A DNA stretch of 64,000 nt from Macellibacteroides fermentans (lineage in GTDB: Bacteria; Bacteroidota; Bacteroidia; Bacteroidales; Tannerellaceae), in the NCBI RefSeq assembly GCF_013409575.1, contig NZ_JACCCY010000002.1, positions 620,001 to 684,000 on the forward strand, read 5' to 3'. The notes under the pieces were generated by a model. The model had not been told where the DNA came from. It saw only the letters and a list, made by a program, of their open reading frames with translations, and did no database searches. Positions 35,338 through 43,100 of the stretch are shown one piece after another; positions within the stretch are counted from its first letter, which is position 1; each line of letters opens with the position of its first letter. A program made the translations under genes and the position numbers.

Positions 35338-36107
35338 TACCTTACCCAGTCTATTTTCATTTCGACAGGAAGCTGTTTCGGATCTACTTCTCCAACCCAC
35401 GTACCTCCTAATTGCATGTCAAGCAGCAAATAGAAAGGTTTCCCAAAGGGATACTGACCCTCTTTGTCGTTGTTCAGATTGGGATACGAAAATGTATGTA
35501 TATCGTTTATGGAGAAGATCAGACTGTCCGGGGTGATCTCTACGGCATATGTGTTGTATCCGTTTGGATCGATTTTTCCGGTACTTCCGTTTTTAGGTTC
35601 TTTTATACCTAATACATACGTGTAGTTTGTATGAATGGTCTGGTATGCTATTTCGTCGTGATTCAGTCGTTCCATAATATCTATCTCGCCACCAAAAGGC
35701 CATTTACCATCTTGCGGTAACATCCAAAAGGCAGGCCAGGCACCTTTTGCTCCTTGTAGTTTGGCGCGTATTTCTACTTTGCCATAGGTAAAGGTTACTT
35801 TATCTTTGGTATATAAACCTCCTGTCAGGTATGGAGCCGTATCGTTTGGTAGGGTGTAGTTGTTGATTCCCCTAAGAATCAGGTTGCCATCGGATACCTG
35901 GTAGAGAGAGTCGAAATCAGACATGTAATTGTTCCAGTCGGATGTGCCTCGGGGGATCTTGCTCCAGCTTTTTGTGTCAAACCCATTGGTTTGGTCAAAA
36001 TTTTCTTCCCAAACTAATTTTAGTACGCGGGTTTCGTCATCTTTGTCGCACGAAATTCCAGGAATTGCACACAGCAAAAGGAATAACCAAATTAAGTTCT
36101 TTTTCAT
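35328..36107 (-). CDS. Glycoside hydrolase family 16 lipoprotein (beta-glucanase-like)
   Basis: The 259-residue protein has a signal peptide with lipobox PGISC and a GH16 jelly-roll. The active-site strand reads GGEIDIMERL (ExDxxE), with PAFWMLPQDG before it and a closing MKIDWVRYYR. Relatives cleave beta-1,3- or mixed-linkage glucans (laminarinase/lichenase) and some cut other galactans. The start is set at ATG 36107, where the signal peptide begins, not 42 bases upstream. No SusC/SusD pair lies beside it, so it is not in a standard utilisation locus. Confidence 0.88.
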   Translation of the reverse strand: MKKNLIWLFLLLCAIPGISCDKDDETRVLKLVWEENFDQTNGFDTKSWSKIPRGTSDWNNYMSDFDSLYQVSDGNLILRGINNYTLPNDTAPYLTGGLYTKDKVTFTYGKVEIRAKLQGAKGAWPAFWMLPQDGKWPFGGEIDIMERLNHDEIAYQTIHTNYTYVLGIKEPKNGSTGKIDPNGYNTYAVEITPDSLIFSINDIHTFSYPNLNNDKEGQYPFGKPFYLLLDMQLGGTWVGEVDPKQLPVEMKIDWVRYYR

Positions 36108-36281
36108 GTTTTTGTGTTTTATAATGTTAGATCGTTGTTTCGGATTCATGGGGCAAACTCCGAATTGCGGTAAATATACAGTTTATTTTAGATTTATGGA
36201 ATCTTGTAGGGGATAAATTGGGTTAGTAAGTTATTTGTGCTTATCTTTGATCAGTTATTATTAATCAAAACTTTAATAGAA

Positions 36282-37199
36282 ATGTTTCAGGATTTAAAGA
36301 ATTATGTAAATGAGTACCTCTATAATAAAGAGGTGTTGGGTGTTTCTCCTTCGCTGGAAGAGTTTAAACGTTTGCTGACTATGTCAATTATTAAGGAGTG
36401 TAATTCTGGAATTGAAGTATATGAGGGTTACTCTCCCAGGGAAATTACACTGATGTTATACTCACCTTTCGAGTCCGATTGTCCGGTTCAGTTAAATAAA
36501 CTTTCGTCGGAAGAATATGCAATGATTCCAATTTTTAGGCAGGTTAAGCGACTTATGGAAGTTATTGAAGAAAAAAAAGAATTAAAACTCACTGCCAAAG
36601 GAAATTTACCGGTTAAAATTGTAAAAGAATTGTATTCTCTAGGTATATCTGATGATTTTATAGAAGCAGGTATATACAAATTGGCTAAAGAGCAAGATTC
36701 GAAGAGGGTTCGAATTGTGAGAATCCTGGCCCATTCAGCAGGCTTAATCAAGAAAAGGAAAGGGGTACTTTCTCTTACTGTTGAAGGAGTTCGCAACTTA
36801 AAAGACGATTCCTTGTTATTAAAGACCTTAATTGGAGCTTTCTGTAGAAAGATTGACTGGGAGATCTTAGATTTTATGAACATATATGGCGATATTATTC
36901 GAATTGAGGTTGCGTTTTCAATTGTTTTACTGGCTCGTTATGGAACGGAAAAGCGTATTGAACAATTTTATGCGGTGAAAAATTACAATGCTTTTCCTCT
37001 TTATTTTGAATCACCAGTTAGTGAAGATACATTATGTTGGGATTATAACAATTCTTATAGAGAACGAATAATAAAAGGTTTTATGAAACACTTTGGATTA
37101 ATAGAATTTGAACCGAGAGAAAAGATGTGTGACTCTATTTATTTACAAAAAACAGCGATTTTTGATAAATTATTCCGAATCATTCCTCCAAAGCAGTAA
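36282..37199 (+). CDS. Unrecognised 305-residue protein, AT-rich gene
   Basis: The protein has no signal peptide or membrane helix and is rich in Lys, Glu and Ile. A segment ELKLTAKGNLPVKIVKEL near residues 100-117 and a later KKRKGVLSLTVEG resemble repeated winged-helix-like units found in the C-terminal half of pRiA4b ORF-3/TnpR-type proteins; this is a weak resemblance from memory. The ATG at 36282 is preferred to a GTG 45 bases upstream. Base composition is lower in GC than neighbouring genes, and it is flanked by non-coding DNA on both sides, both of which suggest acquisition by transfer. Confidence 0.6.
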   Translation: MFQDLKNYVNEYLYNKEVLGVSPSLEEFKRLLTMSIIKECNSGIEVYEGYSPREITLMLYSPFESDCPVQLNKLSSEEYAMIPIFRQVKRLMEVIEEKKELKLTAKGNLPVKIVKELYSLGISDDFIEAGIYKLAKEQDSKRVRIVRILAHSAGLIKKRKGVLSLTVEGVRNLKDDSLLLKTLIGAFCRKIDWEILDFMNIYGDIIRIEVAFSIVLLARYGTEKRIEQFYAVKNYNAFPLYFESPVSEDTLCWDYNNSYRERIIKGFMKHFGLIEFEPREKMCDSIYLQKTAIFDKLFRIIPPKQ

Positions 37200-37308
37200 T
37201 TGAATTATATCCGAAAAGATACTTCCTTGCGAATAAACTGAGTTTTCGCAAAATGATCTGTCATCCATCATTTTTAGGCCCGGATCCCTTTATTGAAGCG
37301 GCTTCTGA

Positions 37309-37357
37309 TGATGACAGATGCCGTGTGACAGATCCCTAGCATCTGTTATCTGTCATC
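37309..37357. repeat. Nested inverted repeats of a TCTGTCATC motif
   Basis: GATGACAGAT (about 37309-37318) can pair with ATCTGTCATC (about 37348-37357) or, shifted, ACAGATGC with GCATCTGT. The motif ATCTGTCATC also occurs at about 37256-37265. The pairings are mutually exclusive alternatives. Confidence 0.5.
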
Positions 37358-37369
37358 TCTGTTTAAATA

Positions 37370-37420
37370 GATATATGAACTGATTTCAATCCTATATGAT
37401 TGGAAATCAGTTCATATATC
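37370..37420. repeat. 18-bp perfect inverted repeat
   Basis: The arms 37370-37387 (GATATATGAACTGATTTC) and 37403-37420 are exact complements, around a loop that contains a further AATC/GATT pairing. There is no T-run after it, so it is not an obvious terminator. Confidence 0.7.
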
Positions 37421-37480
37421 TTTGAAAAACAGATCCTATATCTTTGAGAAACAATTCATATATCTATGAACAGCAAAAGT
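37415..37480. repeat. Three tandem imperfect 22-bp repeats
   Basis: Units begin at 37415, 37437 and 37459, each starting TATATCTTTGA or TATATCTATGA and diverging towards the end. The period of 22 bases is about two turns of the DNA helix. The first unit overlaps the right arm of the 37370-37420 hairpin. Confidence 0.6.
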
Positions 37481-37550
37481 CATAATAAACAACACAAAAT
37501 GTATATACATTTTGAATAAAAAGTACCTGCAAATGAGAACACAAGTACCG

Positions 37551-37600
37551 AAAAAACTTCCCTTAAGGGAAAAATATTTTTTACTTAAGGGAAGTTTTTT
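37551..37600. terminator. 17-bp hairpin with T-run, plus a third copy of its arm
   Basis: AAAAAACTTCCCTTAAG (37551-37567) pairs with CTTAAGGGAAGTTTTTT (37584-37600). A third CTTAAGGGAAAA copy follows at about 37606-37617. It can serve as a terminator on either strand, for the microprotein gene on the minus strand or for the gene ending at 37199 on the plus strand. Confidence 0.6.
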
Positions 37601-37727
37601 TTATACTTAAGGGAAAATTTTCGTAGATGGGGTATTTGTTTTTAGCTAATACAGTGTAACTTATAAAAAATTGAGTAGACACTTTTTTAAGCGTTAAACT
37701 GAAAACATAGTCACCTGCCGGGTTGTA

Positions 37728-37835
37728 TTATTGGTCTTTCTTTAGCCATCTCTTACCGGCAGGAGTATATAAAAATATCAAAAATATTAAAGCGGGAATC
37801 CCGATCATTAATAGTACACCAGTAGCAGCATCCAT
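37728..37835 (-). CDS. 35-residue single-helix membrane microprotein
   Basis: An ATG at 37835 starts a 35-codon frame ending at TAA 37730-37728. The peptide is MDAATG, then a hydrophobic helix (VLLMIGIPALIFLIFLY), then TPAGKRWLKKDQ with five basic residues. That is a clear inside-positive single-pass design. The A-rich stretch before the ATG fits initiation in Bacteroidota. It lies downstream of the GGGtGRT gene, beyond that gene's terminator. I do not recognise a family. Composition and topology favour a real gene over chance. Confidence 0.55.
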   Translation of the reverse strand: MDAATGVLLMIGIPALIFLIFLYTPAGKRWLKKDQ

Positions 37836-37904
37836 ATTTCTTTTTTTATCAATTATTGGTATTCGTAAATGCCAAAAGTATTAATATTTCTGCATATTAA
37901 AACA

Positions 37905-37941
37905 AAAAACTCCTGCAGTCACAATGATTGCAGGAGTTTTT
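37905..37941 (-). terminator. Intrinsic terminator of the GGGtGRT operon
   Basis: AAAAACTCCTGCA (37905-37917) and TGCAGGAGTTTTT (37929-37941) form a 13-bp stem with T-runs on both strands, 19 bases after the GGGtGRT stop. Confidence 0.85.
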
Positions 37942-37959
37942 GTATTGTAATTATTCAAA

Positions 37960-38961
37960 TTACTTGTTCATAGCTTGTTCGATGGCTACGGCAACAGCAA
38001 CGGTAGCACCTACCATTGGGTTGTTACCCATACCAAGGAATCCCATCATTTCTACGTGAGCAGGAACTGATGAAGATCCAGCGAACTGAGCGTCGCCGTG
38101 CATACGACCCATAGTATCTGTCATACCGTAAGAAGCAGGACCGGCAGCCATGTTGTCCGGGTGAAGAGTACGACCTGTACCACCACCAGAAGCAACAGAG
38201 AAATACTTATGTCCGTTTTCCATACATTCTTTCTTGTATGTTCCTGCAACCGGGTGCTGGAAGCGGGTAGGGTTGGTTGAGTTACCTGTGATAGATACAT
38301 CAACACCTTCTGCACGCATGATGGCAACACCTTCACGTACATCGTCTGCACCGTAGCATTTTACTTTTGCACGAAGACCTGTAGAATAAGGAGTTTCCTT
38401 AACTACGTTCAGGTCGCCTGTGTTATAGTCGAACTGAGTCTGTACATAGGTAAAACCATTGATACGAGAGATAATCATAGCAGCGTCTTTTCCTAAACCG
38501 TTCAGGATAACGCGCAATGGTTCTTTACGTACCTTATTTGCCATTTCGGCGATTTTGATTGCACCTTCGGCAGCTGCGAATGATTCGTGACCGGCAAGGA
38601 ATGCAAAACATTTTGTTTCTTCGCGAAGCAAACGTGCACCCAGGTTACCGTGACCGATACCTACTTTGCGGTCGTCGGCAACAGAACCTTTGATACAGAA
38701 TGACTGCAGACCGATACCGATAGCTTCTGCTGCGTCGGCTGCATTTTTACAACCTTTCTTGATTGCGATTGCTGCACCTACAACGTAAGCCCATGCTGCA
38801 TTTTCAAAACAGATTGGTTGTGTTTCCTTACACATGGTATAAGGATCGATACCGGCAGCATCGCAGATAGCTTTTGCTTCGTCGATGTCTTTGATATCGT
38901 ATTGGTTTAATACCGCGTTGATGTTATCGATACGACGGTCATAACTTTCAAATAAAGCCAT
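37960..38961 (-). CDS. GGGtGRT protein (conserved family of unknown function)
   Basis: The 333-residue protein contains the family signature SGGGTGRTLHPDNMAAGPASYG near residue 265, plus GIGHGNLGARLLREETKCFAFLAGHESFAAAEG around 101-133. There are many Cys residues (33, 44, 51, 71, 89, 118 and others), and no signal peptide. The family is found in strict anaerobes and its biochemical role is not established. Here it is the last gene of an operon with a small membrane protein and an IscU/NifU-like scaffold. That context, and the Cys content, suggest work with iron-sulfur clusters or sulfur; this is inference. Confidence 0.85.
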   Translation of the reverse strand: MALFESYDRRIDNINAVLNQYDIKDIDEAKAICDAAGIDPYTMCKETQPICFENAAWAYVVGAAIAIKKGCKNAADAAEAIGIGLQSFCIKGSVADDRKVGIGHGNLGARLLREETKCFAFLAGHESFAAAEGAIKIAEMANKVRKEPLRVILNGLGKDAAMIISRINGFTYVQTQFDYNTGDLNVVKETPYSTGLRAKVKCYGADDVREGVAIMRAEGVDVSITGNSTNPTRFQHPVAGTYKKECMENGHKYFSVASGGGTGRTLHPDNMAAGPASYGMTDTMGRMHGDAQFAGSSSVPAHVEMMGFLGMGNNPMVGATVAVAVAIEQAMNK

Positions 38962-39014
38962 AATGATATTGTCTTTAAATTTTTTTACCTTGTTGTTGTT
39001 TAGCTATTTGTAAG

Positions 39015-39197
39015 CTACTTTTTAAAGTTTTTGCTTACAAAGAATAAGGATAGAAGAAGGTTGATAATAATCACGCCTCCACAGCACGCCAGATAAAATG
39101 CTTTCCAGGGTGGTAACACCATGTAGCAGATTACAGAAGCAATCACAATGATTACAATAAGCCCGATGAGGACACGCTGTATTATCTTCTTATTCAT
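39015..39197 (-). CDS. Small two-helix membrane protein in the GGGtGRT operon
   Basis: The 60-residue protein has a basic N-terminus MNKKIIQR, a helix at about 9-28, a short loop with LPPWKAFY, and a second helix (about 33-53) ending in SKNFKK. A CC pair sits at the start of helix two. It overlaps the upstream scaffold gene by 8 bases, so the two are translationally coupled. Function unknown; it may anchor its soluble partners to the membrane. Confidence 0.75.
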   Translation of the reverse strand: MNKKIIQRVLIGLIVIIVIASVICYMVLPPWKAFYLACCGGVIIINLLLSLFFVSKNFKK

Positions 39198-39882
39198 TAC
39201 GAGGATCGATGTATTTTACAGCTTCTTTAAAACGACCGTAAGAGCCTTTCGCTTTTTCTAGCGCTTCATTGGCTTCAACACCTTTCTTCACCATTTCCAT
39301 AAACTTGCCAAGGTGAACAAATTCGTAACCGATAACTTCGTCATTTGCATCAAGGGCCATGCGGGTGCAATAACCTTCAGCCATTTCAAGGTAACGGGTT
39401 CCTTTCGCCAAAGTTCCGTACATAGTACCAACCTGGCTACGCAGACCTTTACCTAAGTCTTCAAGACCTGCTCCGATAGGAAGACCGTCTTCAGAGAAAG
39501 CCGACTGAGTACGTCCGTAAACGATCTGCAGGAACAATTCGCGCATGGCGGTATTGATCGCATCGCAAACTAAGTCTGTGTTCAGGGCTTCAAGGATTGT
39601 TTTACCCGGAAGAATTTCAGATGCCATAGCAGCAGAGTGAGTCATACCCGAACAACCGATCGTTTCGATTAGGGCTTCCTGGATGATTCCTTCTTTTACA
39701 TTCAGCGTAAGCTTACAGCTACCCTGTTGAGGTGCACACCAGCCAACACCGTGTGTTAAACCTGAAATGTCACTGATTTCTTTGGATCTAACCCATTTTC
39801 CTTCTTCAGGAATTGGAGCAGACGGATGGTTAGCTCCCTTTTTTACAACACACATGTGTTGTACTTCATGTGAATAAATCAT
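39190..39882 (-). CDS. IscU/NifU-like iron-sulfur cluster assembly scaffold protein
   Basis: The 230-residue protein has an IscU-like core: Cys49 and Cys56 in GVGWCAPQQGSC, Cys77 in TIGCSGMTHSAAMASE, GKTILEAL, and Cys106 in LVCDAIN. These match the three cluster-ligand Cys of scaffold proteins, with one additional Cys. It has extra N- and C-terminal parts, including Cys11 and a helical tail. It probably builds or carries an iron-sulfur cluster. It is the first gene of the operon with the small membrane protein and GGGtGRT protein, under the promoter at 39952-39982. Confidence 0.82.
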   Translation of the reverse strand: MIYSHEVQHMCVVKKGANHPSAPIPEEGKWVRSKEISDISGLTHGVGWCAPQQGSCKLTLNVKEGIIQEALIETIGCSGMTHSAAMASEILPGKTILEALNTDLVCDAINTAMRELFLQIVYGRTQSAFSEDGLPIGAGLEDLGKGLRSQVGTMYGTLAKGTRYLEMAEGYCTRMALDANDEVIGYEFVHLGKFMEMVKKGVEANEALEKAKGSYGRFKEAVKYIDPRNE

Positions 39883-39921
39883 AATCGCTAATTTATTATA
39901 ATATAAGATAATTATAAATAC

Positions 39922-39931
39922 CTTACGTAAG
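39922..39931. promoter_or_regulatory. Palindrome CTTACGTAAG in the scaffold gene leader
   Basis: A perfect 10-bp palindrome lies between the promoter and the start of the scaffold gene, about 14 bases after the predicted transcription start. It could be an operator for a dimeric repressor. No regulator gene is adjacent. Confidence 0.35.
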
Positions 39932-39951
39932 TGTTTTTAAGTTAGACGTTG

Positions 39952-39982
39952 CAAAAGTAGTTGTTTTTTCGACATCATGCAA
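39952..39982 (-). promoter_or_regulatory. Promoter of the scaffold-GGGtGRT operon
   Basis: On the minus strand, TTG (complement of 39980-39982) and TACTTTTG (complement of 39952-39959) are 20 bases apart, matching the -33/-7 consensus. The leader to the ATG at 39882 is about 60 bases. Confidence 0.55.
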
Positions 39983-39983
39983 T

Positions 39984-40012
39984 AAAAAAGGGAGGCTGCC
40001 CTCCCTTTTTTT
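39984..40012 (-). terminator. Intrinsic terminator of the TlpA-like gene
   Basis: AAAAAAGGGAGG (39984-39995) pairs with CCTCCCTTTTTT (40000-40011) around a four-base loop, just past the stop at 40015. Confidence 0.85.
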
Positions 40013-40014
40013 AA

Positions 40015-41151
40015 TTACTTTATCAGCTCTGCCAATTTAGTGTTAAGTTCTTCGCCATGCAAGTTCTTTGCGAGTATAGTTCCGTCTTTATCAACCAATA
40101 CGGTATGAGGAATACTGTTTACGCCATAAAGGGCGGCTCCTTCTGATTCCCAGAATTTAAGATCGGATAATTGCTTCCATTCCATATGCATGTTTTTTAC
40201 TCCTTCCACCCAGGCGTCTTTATCTTTATCCAATGAAACACCTACAATTTCGAAGCCTTTTTTGTTATACTTTTTATAAAGTTCAACCAATGCAGGCATC
40301 TCTTTGCGGCAGGGAGGGCACCAAGATGCCCAGAAGTCGATCAACACGATTTTACCCTGACCAACATACTCGGACAGCTTGTGCATGTTGCCTTCCATAT
40401 CGGCCATTTCGAAGTCGGTGAATTTCTGGCCTACGGCAACCTTGCCTAATACCTCAAGTCTGGCTATTACGCGGTCGATACCCGGCACGGCTTTAAAGGT
40501 GGAATCGGCTTTAGCAATAATTTCCTGTTGTACGGCTTCGTCCAGATAAGAGCTGAACGAACGGAATACGTATGCTCCGGATAGTTTGGTTGGGTTCTCA
40601 CTGGCATATTTTCCAGCAAAATCAAGTCGGCGATTGAAAAGGGCTTCCGATTTCTTTTCTACTTCAGCTTTGGCTTCAGCAGTAAGGCTGTCGAAGTTAC
40701 CGATGCTGCTTGCGAAAGCAACCTCTTCAGCATTTATTTTTTCCATTTCAGTTGTAAATGCCTGAATGGCTTCGTTTTCAATAGTTCCGGCAACCACAGA
40801 TACGGTGTCGAGAGTAACAAGAATAGGAGCATTCTCAAGAACAATAGTTGCAGAATAAGGACGGTTTTGTCCCGGTCCGGTCTGACGTGGAGAGATGCTT
40901 TCCATATCGGCCTGACTGAAACGGATCACACGAAGGGCAGGAGAGGCCTGATCACCTTTAAAAAGAAATGCACCCTCTTGAACAAGAGCACTATCCAATG
41001 GTGCGGCATCACGTACTCCAAACTCATACATATACACATACTTTCCGTTAAAGTCGGCGCCGGCTACCTTACCGGTAAGCTGATAAGAGGGTTTGGTACT
41101 GCAGCTGATCAGTGCAATTGCAGAAGCTGCCAGGAAAAGGAATTTTTTCAT
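40015..41151 (-). CDS. TlpA/ResA-like thioredoxin lipoprotein with DUF4369 domain
   Basis: The 378-residue protein has a signal peptide with lipobox LISC, an N-terminal DUF4369 domain (about 25-120), a helical middle and a C-terminal AhpC/TSA-Redoxin domain with the redox motif WCPPC in FWASWCPPCRKEMP near residue 275, followed by cis-Pro in SIPHTVLVD. It is a membrane-tethered periplasmic thiol-disulfide oxidoreductase that likely reduces client proteins or takes part in cytochrome maturation. It is monocistronic. Confidence 0.88.
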   Translation of the reverse strand: MKKFLFLAASAIALISCSTKPSYQLTGKVAGADFNGKYVYMYEFGVRDAAPLDSALVQEGAFLFKGDQASPALRVIRFSQADMESISPRQTGPGQNRPYSATIVLENAPILVTLDTVSVVAGTIENEAIQAFTTEMEKINAEEVAFASSIGNFDSLTAEAKAEVEKKSEALFNRRLDFAGKYASENPTKLSGAYVFRSFSSYLDEAVQQEIIAKADSTFKAVPGIDRVIARLEVLGKVAVGQKFTDFEMADMEGNMHKLSEYVGQGKIVLIDFWASWCPPCRKEMPALVELYKKYNKKGFEIVGVSLDKDKDAWVEGVKNMHMEWKQLSDLKFWESEGAALYGVNSIPHTVLVDKDGTILAKNLHGEELNTKLAELIK

Positions 41152-41410
41152 ATACTGTGTTTTTTTAATAAATAAAGCGAATCCATATACATAAGATGCG
41201 AAGATAATGGATTTGCCGGTTACTTCCCTTTGTTTTACCTTAAAAAGATTTAAGAACTGAATAATTGTGCAGTATGGATTGGCATGTGCTTTCGTATTTC
41301 AATAAATAATGCGATATTTGCATCGTATTACTACTTAGGCAGTGTAAAATGAAAAATGCTGCCTTATGAGCGACTCAAATGATAAGTTTCTATATAAATC
41401 AGATTAAGAA

Positions 41411-43057
41411 ATGACAAAAAGTGCATTACAAATTGCAAGAGCAGCTTACCAGCCAAAGGTGCCTGCTGCTTTGAAAGGTGCTGTTAAGGCCGTAGAAGGT
41501 GCTTACACACAATCAGTTGCCGATCAGGATGAGGTGAAAAAATTATTCCCCAATACCTATGGTATGCCTGTGGTTACTTTCGAAAAGACAAGTAGTCCAA
41601 AAGCGATGCCTGCCATCAACGCAGGTGTAATTCTTTCTGGTGGTCAGGCTCCGGGCGGACACAACGTAATAGCTGGTATCTTCGACGGATTGAAGTCGTT
41701 GAACAAGGATTCACGTTTGTTCGGTTTCATTTTGGGTCCCGGTGGATTGGTTGACCACAATTACATGGAACTTACTGCCGATATCATTGACGAATACCGT
41801 AACACCGGTGGTTTTGATATGATCGGTTCTGGTCGTACCAAACTGGAAGCAAAAGAGCAGTTTGATAAAGGTCTTGAAATTCTGAAGGAGCTTGACATCA
41901 AAGCGCTGGTAATTATTGGTGGCGACGATTCTAATACAAATGCTTGTGTATTGGCCGAATATTATAAGGCTATCGGTGCAGGTGTACAGGTAATCGGTTG
42001 TCCTAAAACGATCGACGGCGACCTTAAGAACGAGCAGATCGAGACCTCTTTTGGTTTTGATACAGCTTGTAAAGTATATTCTGAGGTAATCGGTAATATT
42101 CAACGCGACTGTAATTCAGCACGTAAATACTGGCACTTCATTAAATTGATGGGGCGTTCGGCTTCACACATTGCTTTAGAATGTGCTTTGCAGACACAGC
42201 CTAACGTATGTATCGTTTCTGAAGAGGTTGAAGCAAAGAATATGTCATTGGACGATGTAATCACACAGGTTGCCGAAGTGGTTGCTAAACGTGCTGCCAA
42301 CGGAGACAACTTCGGTACAGTGCTGATTCCTGAAGGTTTGGTAGAATTCATTCCTGCCATGAAGCGCCTGATTGCCGAGCTGAGTGACTTCCTTGCTCAC
42401 CACGAAGATGAGTTCAAATTGATCAAACGTTCTGAACAACGTAACTATATCATCAGCAAGCTGACAAAAGAAAATTCTGAAATCTATGCAAGTCTGCCCG
42501 AAGGTGTTGCCCGTCAGCTTACATTGGATCGCGACCCGCACGGAAACGTACAGGTTTCATTGATCGAAACAGAAAAATTGCTGGCCGAAATGGTTGGTAC
42601 ACGTCTTGCTGAATGGAAGAAAGAAGGTAAATATGTTGGTAAGTTTGCTGCACAGGTACACTTCTTCGGTTACGAAGGACGTTGTGCTGCTCCTTCTAAC
42701 TACGATGCCGACTACTGCTATTCTTTGGGTTATACAGCTTCTTGCCTGATCGCTTCGGGTAAGACTGGTTACATGTCGTCTGTACGTAACACAACTGCTC
42801 CGGCCGACCAATGGATTGCCGGTGGTGTGCCCATCACAATGATGATGAACATGGAAAAACGTCACGGAGAAATGAAGCCGGTTATCCAGAAGGCTCTTGT
42901 AAAACTTGACGGTGCTCCTTTCAAGACTTTTGCTGCAAAACGCGAAGGTTGGGCACTTACAACCGACTATGTATATCCGGGTCCTATCCAGTACTTTGGT
43001 CCAACTGAAGTATGCGACGAGCCTACAAAAACATTGCAATTGGAATTGGCAAAGTAA
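41411..43057 (+). CDS. pfp: Pyrophosphate-fructose 6-phosphate 1-phosphotransferase (PPi-PFK)
   Basis: The 548-residue protein is of the long, plant-beta-like PFP type. It has [14 protein letters not shown] near residue 75, GGDDSNTNA with the GGDD motif that marks pyrophosphate rather than ATP use, PKTIDGDL and [11 protein letters not shown]. It reversibly phosphorylates fructose 6-phosphate with PPi in glycolysis/gluconeogenesis in the cytoplasm, saving ATP in fermenters. The gene is monocistronic; its terminator is broken by IS copy 2. Confidence 0.93.
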   Translation: MTKSALQIARAAYQPKVPAALKGAVKAVEGAYTQSVADQDEVKKLFPNTYGMPVVTFEKTSSPKAMPAINAGVILSGGQAPGGHNVIAGIFDGLKSLNKDSRLFGFILGPGGLVDHNYMELTADIIDEYRNTGGFDMIGSGRTKLEAKEQFDKGLEILKELDIKALVIIGGDDSNTNACVLAEYYKAIGAGVQVIGCPKTIDGDLKNEQIETSFGFDTACKVYSEVIGNIQRDCNSARKYWHFIKLMGRSASHIALECALQTQPNVCIVSEEVEAKNMSLDDVITQVAEVVAKRAANGDNFGTVLIPEGLVEFIPAMKRLIAELSDFLAHHEDEFKLIKRSEQRNYIISKLTKENSEIYASLPEGVARQLTLDRDPHGNVQVSLIETEKLLAEMVGTRLAEWKKEGKYVGKFAAQVHFFGYEGRCAAPSNYDADYCYSLGYTASCLIASGKTGYMSSVRNTTAPADQWIAGGVPITMMMNMEKRHGEMKPVIQKALVKLDGAPFKTFAAKREGWALTTDYVYPGPIQYFGPTEVCDEPTKTLQLELAK

Positions 43058-43100
43058 TTTGTATACGGTGCAAATAAAATAGAAAGGGCTTCCTGTAAAG

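Noticed and set aside
37415-37480. CRISPR array
   Set aside because: The 22-bp units are directly joined with no spacers, imperfect, only three, and no cas genes are present.
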